Positions 50,929 through 61,100 of a stretch of 64,000 nucleotides of DNA are shown here, one piece after another. The first letter of the stretch is position 1. Each line of letters opens with the position of its first letter. The notes under the pieces are model-generated. The model had not been told where the DNA came from, did no database searches, and saw only the letters and a program-made list of their open reading frames with translations. The position numbers and the translations under genes were made by a program. Source of the DNA: Burhinus oedicnemus. Taxonomy: Eukaryota; Chordata; Aves; Charadriiformes; Burhinidae. The DNA is taken from NCBI GenBank assembly GCA_008921705.1, contig VFFE01007738.1, forward strand, positions 974,756 through 1,038,755, written 5' to 3'.

Positions 50929-52734
50929 GCCAGAATTCTAATTCTTCCAGGGAAATTGCATGATCTAATAGCAGATCTGGATACCTTCGAACCAGTGAGA
51001 TTAGAGATCTTACCTGACTTGATTCTCCCCACACACTCACTTGCTTCTCCCCAGTGCTACAGTCACCAGGCCTCAATGACCCTTCCCCACGAGGAGATTA
51101 CAGCTGGTCCAGGAAAGCTGGGCAGAGAGTCGTGCTGGTCTGTGCTATGCCACTGCTGGCAGTTGCCAGTCTCTGACATTACCAGCCCAGGTCCCTAGAC
51201 ATCCCCCAACATTCAGCTCCACAAATCTTTCTGATCTCCAGGATCCTCCCCCTCTTCCAGGATCTTTCTGCCAGTCAAGATCTTCGCCTTCTTCTTTCCT
51301 AACCTCCAAGCCCCTGAAAGTCCTAACTACTCTATGTGCAGAAGCACAAGTGATCAGCTTCCTAACTGGAAGGTTTGTGTCACACAACTATTACATGAGG
51401 TTTGCAGGATGTGGCACTTCTGTTTAGTCCAGCTGTCATCCAAACCTACGCCTAGCTTGCACTGATGGCAGCTAGCAAGTAGCAGGCACCTGCTCAAGAG
51501 TTCTGAAGTTCAGTTTCAGACATTCACCCACATACACAATTATCTGCTGCCTGTTAGCATTCACAGCTTAAGCTATTTTCACCTACAACAGTCCTAAGGG
51601 TACTAACTTGGCTCCTTCTCTTCAGACTTTTAGCAGAATTAACTATTTAGTCAAAAAGTGCATTTCAAGTTGCTTGGATTTGTGAAAACTCTGCTTGTAG
51701 TTCACGAAGTTCAGATGAATTTTCCGTAATTTATCCACTTCCACCATTGATACCTTTATGTTTCCATTCCAGCTCTACTTTCTGGCTTAATCTGCCACTG
51801 GCAATTAGGAAGATTCTTTCTAGCCTTTACAAGCCTTTTATGCTTAACTATTTAAATCATTGTTTCGAAAGAATAAAGCAAAACAATAAATTTTATGTCT
51901 GAATTATCTCCACCAGTTGTTTTATTGCTTATTTCTCAAAGGATAAAAGTGTCCAACCTTCCTTAAGTACCATATTCTCTTCCAAGAAATCCCAGTGTAA
52001 ACTTCCATCTTACCCTGACTGCAGGCACTGAAGTTACTAGCTGTCAATTTCTATTAAATTTTTATTTATTTTATTAAAACTATTCAGACCCAAACCATGT
52101 GCCAACACAGCAACCAGACCATGAGATGAGTCTATGCTTTCTCTTCATAAGCCTATGAAAAGCATCAGCATCAGCCAACCATTCCTAACAAGCACCTGAG
52201 CACATTCCATCATTCAGCAATGGCTGCTCAGCCTTCTGTAGAGCAGAGGAGTCTACTGAATAATTCTTTTTTTTTCCTGAAAACTACTGAAAAATTCTGA
52301 GCATTTAGCCAGTGTCTATTTTATCTCATTTTCAGGAGCTAGCTTTCTAAGTCAAAGAAAGGTATTTGGATTTTTTTCATCCATTCCAAGGAGGAAGTTC
52401 AGTTAAAACAATCCTGGGAGTACTCAGGATCTTGCAACACCAACCTTCCTCCACTTCAAAATAAAATAACTATAATAAAAGAAGGGTCCTTCCTGATATT
52501 CTGGAAAAGGAAGAAGGTTGAACCTGCAAGTCATTCCTCTTTTAAGGTCAGCCCAGCCTTTTCCTTGACTTTCCCAGGACCTCGTTTCAACTGGCTACAT
52601 CCTCTCTCCACTTTATTGACAGGTTAAAGACACATGCTGGAAAAAAATATATTCCAGCTTTTAACCACTTCTACAATTAATCCTCAGTGCATTCTCATGG
52701 GCTTCCCTTCTTCCTCTTTGCTGGTCTCAGTCAC

Positions 52735-52841
52735 ATTTTGGGTTTTGGTTTGTTTTTTGTTGTTGTTGTTGTTTCGGGGGGGTTGGGTTTTTTGTTGTTT
52801 TGTTGGGGGTATTTTTGTGTTTTTTGTTTTTGTTTTTTTAC
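52735..52841 (+). repeat. T/G low-complexity tract with G-runs
   Basis: About 100 bases almost entirely of T and G, including (GTT)n, a G7 run (52776-52782), GGG (52785-52787) and G5 (52805-52809). It creates the spurious Phe/Val/Gly-rich open frame at 52634-53032. Low-complexity DNA, possibly able to form a G-quadruplex. Confidence 0.85.
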
Positions 52842-55009
52842 TTCCTCTGTTTTCTTTCTCTTCTTTCATCACTTTTCATCTGAGCTGCTTTTCATTCTCC
52901 TTCATTAACATTTTCAGTCTCACTCAGATCTCAAAAGACTCTACTTCATATAGAATTTTCACAGATGTCACTTATCTAGCTGGGAAAGCAATGAAGTTAG
53001 GTGAATTTCCATTTATTTTCTATGTGCAGTGAGGAATTTTGTTTTGAGCAAACACAAAATAATCTTCTACTATAAATCATTAAACCTAAGTGAATACTGT
53101 CGAAATGCTTTATTGTTATAATGCAAACACTGTGCACATTAAACATTTGTCAGAAGAAAAATTAAACTGAGAGGAAGTTTACTTGTCTTAGCCTTTAATC
53201 TAATAGTCCACTACAGGTAAGTAGTAGGAACTGCCAAAAGTCAGAGCCTCCCATGTATTTTGAAAATATTATGCGTTTGGAGGTGACCAGAAAATAGCAG
53301 ACTATTTTCTTTAGTTACAAGAATTAATTCTTGATAATAAACAGGTACCTTCAGCCTCATTACAGAGAGCGAAAAACAACTTGCACATAAAGGTAACATC
53401 TCTGTTCAAAACAGAATTTTTGCCTACTTTTGTCAACCGGTAAACAAAAGTAAAATTAAGTGAGAAATAAAAGGAAAAGATGCACAAAGAGGTTTTAATT
53501 GTTTTAATGGGGAAATGGTAAAATAAATGCACAGAGAGAAGGTCTGAAAGGCATGCATAAGACTTGGAGGCATTGATAGGAAAGTAGAACCAGAGGTGGA
53601 AGAACCGGATTTTGGAGAACCTGTGCAATTAACTGTCTAGGAGGCCATACAGCCTAGTCTATAATACTGTATTTTTGTTTCTCCATTGTTTATAATAAAA
53701 TACACTTTATAACAAAACTAAAGGATAAGACCTTAAAATCAACCAGAATGGGCATAATTAACATAAGAGTTTCCTAAGAGGAGAAGAAAAATATAAAGGA
53801 ACTGAGGGTCAGCACAATTGCAGGTAACATAAATGAGAAGAGAGGAATCAATAACTACTCATAATATGCTAGCTTGTAATATTGGACATGGGGTAAAAAA
53901 AGAGGAGATGGCAATATTTCTAGAGAAAATTAGGTTTCTCCACATCAGCTGGATTATACTAGTGGTGGTAAAAAGAAACCCATTAAGAAATGTGGAAGAG
54001 GAAGTCAGCGATAAGAATACATGGGAAAAGCAAGGTATCACAAGAGAGACCAGCTAGTCACTCAGTAAGCGAATACAGGAGGAAAAGGACAACGCAGCCA
54101 AAGGCAGAGTTGCTACGGAACTCAGAGGCAGTAGAAACCTGGGACATGGTAGAGATAGAGGTGTCTAGTGGGGAGGGAGAGAGGAAACAGTGTTTTATTT
54201 TGGGTTGTTATTATTTAGCACTGAAAAAAGGAGATGTTTCAGACAGAAAACTTAAAAATATCAAAACTTTGAAACTTTGATTAACACTGTTGTTTTAAGT
54301 GAAACTGTAGGTTGTTTCACACAACATCTGCAAACCAGTGGAAACATGAACAGAAATCTTAAAGCAGATCTTCCAATATTAGTCATGTTATCTGCCATCT
54401 GTTGGGAAATATGACTGCCTGTTCATTTAGTTTCCTGCAAGCTGACCCTAAAAATAACTTCTTGTAAAATTGTACTATTTTCTTACTTGCTGTAAGGAAA
54501 GGGCATCCTAACTTCTTTGAGCTAGGGCATGAAATAGCCTGCAAAATATCAAAATGTACTTAATAAAGACATACTAGCTTATTCAACTGATATGCCATGA
54601 AGTTGGAGGGACCTTCCATATTCCACTAATTTCACTGTAAAAAGCAGTTCTCTGAACAGAAATGAATTCCCAGCCAACGAAGGAATCTTTGTGCCCATTA
54701 TTTCTTTCATTGAAGTAGACAGAGGCTTGACAAAGAACTACAGCACTTGCAGCTACTAGGATAAATTCACTAGACATCCAATACAGTATCACGCTAGGTA
54801 CAAATACGTATAATCCCCTAGCTTCCAGAGTGTTATGTTACAGCAATAACTAAATGTCATGATAAATAAACATGCAAAAATCTGGAGATTCCTGTTGCAT
54901 AAAGAAAAAGGAAAGCTTAGAGAAAAGAAATTACTAGGTACATTTTAAAGGGAGAAAGGGACACTGAAAAAAAAAAATATAATCTTAAATTCACTGGATG
55001 GGGTTTGAA

Positions 55010-55012
<3 letters not shown>
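52842..55012. other. AT-rich DNA, nothing recognised
   Basis: No gene recognised. About 53740-54260 is purine-rich on the + strand, which opens two overlapping frames (53833-54057 and 53990-54280) rich in Lys, Glu and Arg; this is a composition effect rather than evidence of a gene. Confidence 0.5.
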
Positions 55013-55048
<36 letters not shown>

Positions 55049-55104
55049 TGTATNNNNNNNNNNNNNNNNNNNNCTCACATTTAAAAAAAAAAAAAAAAAA
55101 AAAA
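55013..55104 (+). repeat. A-tracts flanking an assembly gap
   Basis: An A32 tract (55013-55044), a few unique bases, 20 N (55054-55073), CTCACATTT, then an A22 tract (55083-55104). Protein frames across this block are artefacts of poly-Lys and N. The assembly evidently failed in a long A-rich stretch whose true length and content are unknown. Confidence 0.9.
55054..55073. other. assembly gap (20 N)
   Basis: Twenty N between two long A-tracts, the same size as the gap at 39389 and probably a placeholder length. Confidence 0.95.
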
Positions 55105-58100
55105 GTGTTTTCTTATGTTCACAGAGAATTCTACATGTTTCAGCTTGTGCCTGTTGCCTCTTGTCACTGGGCCCTACTGAGAGCAGCCTGGGTCCTTCTT
55201 CCTTACCCACCGCCCCCCCCATCAAATTACCAAAACATTGGTAAGATTTGCACTGAGACTTCTCCAGGCCAAACTATCTCAGGTCTCTCAGCCATACACT
55301 GAGATGCTCTATGACCAATACTATTATCAATTAATAAAACTGAAATAGATTATCATCTTAATATTGAGCCTGTGTTTAAATAGTTGCTACATCAGGAGCA
55401 AGGACTCACTAAATACAAACTGCTTTCATAGAGCAGAGTGTTCCCAAAGAGGAAGCAAACAATTTTTAAAAACAAAAAAAACACTATTGGAAAGAAAATA
55501 CAAATAACAATGATAATATCCAAATCTATTTCAGAAAAATTCTGTTTCTAGGATTATTGTGGGACTGTTTCCTTCAGATTTAAAAGAAATATGTTTTCAT
55601 TTGAAATGTCTTCCAGGTAGGAATAAGATTTTGGAAAGCACCAGTATACACTCATTCCAAACCTCACATCCAGAGAGCAGCACAGAAGCTTCCACAGCAG
55701 CAGCTGTGAAGCACTGGACAGGACTCTGCTGTAACCTCCAGCCCCAGAAAGATTTTTCGGCCTACGACATGCCTGGTTTTCACATCATCCAAGATTTGGC
55801 TCCAAAGGCTATATGGATATGTAAGCTATACTTACATAAGCACAGAGAGGCAGGGAAAAGTAGTGGATCCGCAGAGCCAGAAAGCTGGTGATGAGGACCT
55901 GACACCTTCAGGAAACATGTTCTGAGGTTTCTGTTCAGCCTAGCTCTGTGCTGGACCTTGTTGTTGGAAAGCATTAGGTGCACTCCTGCAGCACTTCTTT
56001 CTGTTTAACTTCATTTGAAAGGAATCCACTGTGCCTGATACAAGACTGCACTGAAACATGGGATGTGAAAAAAAGTGCAGAAGTGCAGCTAATCAGATTT
56101 GCTTCACAGGTACACTCTTCATCCAAACTAAAAAGCTAATACAGATGAAGCCAGTGTTTATGAGTATTTTTTTCTAACCTACAAAGTGACAGGGTGTGGT
56201 ACAGAATTTACGACCCTTTGCTTGCAGTATTATTCCCACTCAAAAGAAGATATATCAAAGCAAAAGAGCCTCAATGTATGCTTTGTGTGTCTCCAGAATT
56301 AGGCGTAAAAATGGTCTTCTGTAGTGCTGACAAAAGAGCATTTTTACAAATAAAAGAACATGGTATCTCACTTAGGTAGTCTAACACCATAAACAAATAC
56401 AGATGTTTTCACTTACCATGTCTTTTTTCAGAAATAACACAAAAATAATGTCTTTTTGAAAATACAATTGTGTCTTGATAGAGTTTTGTGTAGTACATTA
56501 TTCAATCCCAGGCATACATTACCTAGTAACTCCTTTGTAAATTTATGGCAATTATTCCTTAGCAACTTCTTTAACATTTAGAGCTTTTCCTTGACACATG
56601 CAAAATAAATGCCATCTACTTTCTGCAAAGCATAAACAACCATGGAATTACTTTGCAAGAAGACTGCAATTATCATTTAATCATGCTTAATTATATGGGT
56701 AATGTACCTCCAGCAAGTGTTACAGAAACTGAGAAACAGATACTTCGTTACAGCTACAAAAATGGTATTAAATCTAACAGAATATTGTCTATCATGTAGT
56801 GTTTTGCTATCATCATACCCAGAGGCATCTAACTGATTTTACTATTCAAAAAGAAACTCACACTGTGGGGGGGATTTTAGGTGCTTTCCACCCTCTGCCC
56901 CCTGACACTCTCAGCTGGGACAAGGCCTGTGGTTTACAGCAAGTTTGCAAGAAAACAAAAAAATGGGAGCTATGTCAGAAAAATACAACTTGAAGTCTAA
57001 TGTCTTCAGTTTCAAGAGTTCCAGTGCTGCTGGAATCAGTGTTGCTGATCTACATTCACGCTTTTTTTTTTAATTATGTACAAAATGAATAAAAAGCCTC
57101 AAAAATTTACCCATGACTCACTGAGGACCTAACATCACCTTTTTTTATAATGTCATCAGCACCAAGTACACTGTATAATACATAGAAAGAGCTGATGAAG
57201 TAAGATCTATTCTCTCTTCTCAGGGTTTTACAAACCAAGGGTTCTACGCTGCTGTTGTGGAACGTCTTGTCCACAGCACTCAGCTCTTCTTCCCTATGGT
57301 AAAGGATTTGGCAATCTAAGAATCAAGACTTACATCTCATAGCAGTTGGGGTATGACAAAATTGATTCATGTAAGGCAAATGCTCTGGGCAGGCCAGGTA
57401 TGTTAAACAGGACTGCAGATTCATTTTCAGAAGCTTTCTGAAAACAGAGTCTGGAGTGATTTACAGGGGTCTTACCAATCACTAAATCACTTATTTGACT
57501 TTGTAGAACAAACACTAGTACATTTTTCCTTTTACTTACTTTTTTCTTCTCGTCTATAACATGCTAGCTAAGCCCTAGAGCAAAATCATTATCAGTATTT
57601 CTAAAAAAAATTTGCTATATAAAAAGCAATTTCTACAGTTGGTACCTAAGACATCAAATGAACGCTTTGATAATATAAATGAGGAGCATCCCATAGGTAA
57701 TATATGGCTGATGCTCTTCTGATTTAATGTTGGTGAACAACAATGATATACGTAAAGGTCTTTTGCTTACTTAATACTACCCATTGCAGAACAAGTAATC
57801 TTGAACACCAAATGTGAAGGGAAAAAATTACTCTATGTACTTCTGCTTTTAAAAAAATCACCATATATTTCTGAGAAGAGAAAATGTTATCCAGGTGTTA
57901 TTTGTCCAGCTGTACACTAATATAAGCTACTTTAATTTTGCTCCTGATGAAGCCTGAGGCAAAAATGCCCAAAGGCCAAGATTCTCTAACTTTTTTTGCA
58001 CAGTCCTCTGGGCTAGATTTTATCTGTCCGTTCAAAGGCAGGCCTGGCTATAGAAGGGGTCAAGGATTCCCCAAGCAAGGCATTATGCACAGCTCCAGTT

Positions 58101-61100
58101 CCTGTGTTTACCAGCTACAACACAGAGAGAAAGTGAGATAAAATGGTAGGTGTCAAGTTAAAAATTGCTTTTCAGATCCAAGAATAGGCAAGTTGATAGT
58201 TCCACTGAAGTAAATCAAAGTTTTTTCACTGACCTCAGCACAAGTTTTGTTATTTAAATCTTGTTCAGCCCAGGACACCAGCCCTTCTGACCTCAATATC
58301 ACCAAAATAAACGGCAAGATATTACAGAAGTAGTCATATGAAAAGATCAAACACACATTTTTAATTAAATGCTGTTTAGTGTCCTATGGTTCAAGAAAGA
58401 GGTTTTCCTGCTAATGATTTATTTAAATTCTGTTTGATACTATGCTTCATCTGCTTTTGTTTTCTTTTTTGATCCTAGGCCATTATTTAACTTACAAACA
58501 TTTCAAGCCTGCTTAGCACTCTCTAGAGCTGTGAATCATACTGCTTTATCTTCCTCAGCGGCATTCATTCCTTCTTTTTTATTGATGTTCTACCTCCTCA
58601 AGGTATGTGATCTTTGTCCCTTTATTGATGCCTCATTGCATGCCTTTTTCTCCACAGTCAAACAGGTTTCTTCAAGACGGCACAACACAGAGTCAAAGCA
58701 AGACATCTAAGAAATACTGAGAAAGACATAGGGCAGAGGTTACCGAGTGCAGCTAAAAGCATGTTGGCTCTGGGGAGACTGAGAATGGCCTGGCAAACTG
58801 ATTAGCATGTAGAAGGGAAACACGGAAAAGCAAAGAAGGATCATGTGGCAAACTGAAATCTGAAGCAGAACCAAACCTACAGAACTAATTAAAAGAGGTA
58901 TAACTAATTGCCTAGCACCTTGTATGCCAAGAAGTATTGTTAAACATTGAAGATAGACCAAATACTTTTCATCTGATGCTGCTGAATTATTTCATTTATA
59001 GCAACACATTATAATCTAGCTACTCAAGTAAAGAGATACTAGTCCTCTTACAGAAGAAGCCCTTACTATTTATAGCAGTTATTGTTCCATACAGTGGGGC
59101 ATCAGCACGATGTAGCCTGCTGCTACTTTTCTTCTGCATGATCCTCTGACTTAGTTCAGGTCTGACCTTTAATTGCTGGGATGATTCTTGTGGAAGTATG
59201 ATAACCAGGCAAAGGTGAGGGCCTGGACACAATACAACCTGTTAGATCCCTTTTCACTGCAAAGCCCTATGAAGCACTATAAAGGATAAGATGCTTCTCT
59301 GGACTGAAAGAGTTAATTTAAATATAGTTTTGAAGCTATAAACTGGATACTTAACTCCTCACAGAGCCAGACCTTAAGAAATTTATCAGCAGGGCTGTAT
59401 GGACCTGATTCAAAGTCAGTGAGTCAGAGATTTTTTTCGCCTTAGCTTCAGTGGACTTTGGAACTACACCCAAAGGATTGGCCAGGCAAGATTGCATTAG
59501 CAGCCATATGTACTGAGTTCCTTCTCTTCCAGTACATCAGACTTCTTGTACAGGAGCATGTCCCCAAACAGCGGTGCGTGACACAGAAGAGATTACAGTA
59601 GCAAAGAGGAACTGGAGAAGGGCCCTTCTAGAGTACAGGGATGTGACATGGCAGGGATGTGAAAGTAGCTGCTGTAGCTGGTCAGTGGCTAAGGGATGGG
59701 GTTGACCAGCTGCAGCTGGCCTGCGAAGAATTAGAGCTTGAGAAAGCCCACAGTACAATGCTGCAAGTAAGACTTCACTGCAAGGAACATGAGAGTCAAG
59801 TTAGTGGCATGTCTATCTCCCTTGGCTGGAGAAACTTGTGTGAGGTGACCTTTGAGTGAGATAGCCTTGTGAGACTAGACTTCACATTTCACATTGCAGA
59901 GCTGCAAAGCAGGCATTTCTACATTGTCTCTTATACATATAAAGGCAAACTCTTTCCAGTGAGATATAATTATGGGAGCAGAATCAGACCAAATTTGTTC
60001 TCGATGACGAGTGATACTTACGAGAAACTTTTTTTCTCGGTGAGAGGGTGTATTTTTTGAGTTTTTGTTTTTACACACTGTTAAATATTGTGGAAAATGA
60101 GAATAATAGTTAATTAATATTATCTTCTGTCTGCTTGTGCTGTGTAAATACCTATCAACACAGGAATACAGGAGTGTAAACACGCTTTGTCATTTATTCA
60201 AAAAAGGAGCCTTAACAGATTTTTCCAGATTCTCAGGCTGTTTAACTAATGTTGATCATTTTCATAAAAATGGCTTTTTTTGTGTAATGTTAGGCTGTCT
60301 AGAAGATGTAATATGTATGTATCATAAGAAATGTCAATTATAGTCTTTTACTTACATGCTTTAATAAATTGCATGGAATCAAAAAAATTGCATTTTCAGG
60401 ACTTAAGCATTCTACATATTCAAAAATTGATAACATGTTCTGATTATGCAAATACTAACGTAAAGGACCTTGAAATGGCAGGTTAGTTTGTAAATCCCAT
60501 TAGCATCTCACCTAGTTTTACCTCCTGTTACAAAACAGCTGCTTTAAATTGTGGCTGATAGTTGTTTTTATGAAAGTGACCTTTATGGAATCATTTTTAC
60601 TTAATCTAGTATAATTACGGATCAAAATCAGACCTATCATAGTTTCCTGATATGATTACTGATGGATCAACTTAGCACAAATTAATTCAGCTTTATTTCA
60701 TGTTTTCATTGTAAGGTGTATTTAAAGGCTCAAATTAGCAAATTGTTGAAAAGAGATATTTTCCTAAATAATTTTTTACTTACAAATCTAAAACTAAACA
60801 AATAATGTTCTACGCACACAGTACTGGAAAAAAGTTCCTGTGACTGGAATAATAAGGATGCTGAATAAAGATGAAGTATTGCATTTCTCACACAGGGGAT
60901 TAGAAATAGAGTAAGGATTACGTTATCAGTGCTTTACTGATACTGACAAATAAGTGGACAGACTTCGTCAGAGTTCAATATTGACCAACTGTTTTGGTTT
61001 TCCAAAACTGTCTGATAATTAGGGGACAAAACCTAAAGGATTTAAAAATATCTGGACAACAAATGATTGTCCTAATTTGGAATGACATTCAATGAAAACA

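Larger units (their letters stand above)
39409..52734. other. AT-rich DNA, no gene identified
   Basis: No gene or mobile element recognised. A hairpin-forming repeat lies at 40528-40567, a C11 tract at 44570-44580, a possible terminal exon at 47851-48049 (findings), a diverged direct repeat at 50870-50928 and a GC-richer patch at about 51000-51400 without recognisable content. About 48050-48600 is pyrimidine-rich on the + strand. The 134-codon frame at 41647-42051 is about what chance predicts once in a window this size. Confidence 0.45.

Noticed and set aside
52634..53032. 132-codon frame rich in Phe, Val and Gly with apparent membrane segments
   Set aside because: Created by the T/G low-complexity tract at 52735-52841.
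54917..55302. Frames with poly-Lys or poly-Phe and unknown residues
   Set aside because: They translate long A-tracts and N bases around an assembly gap.
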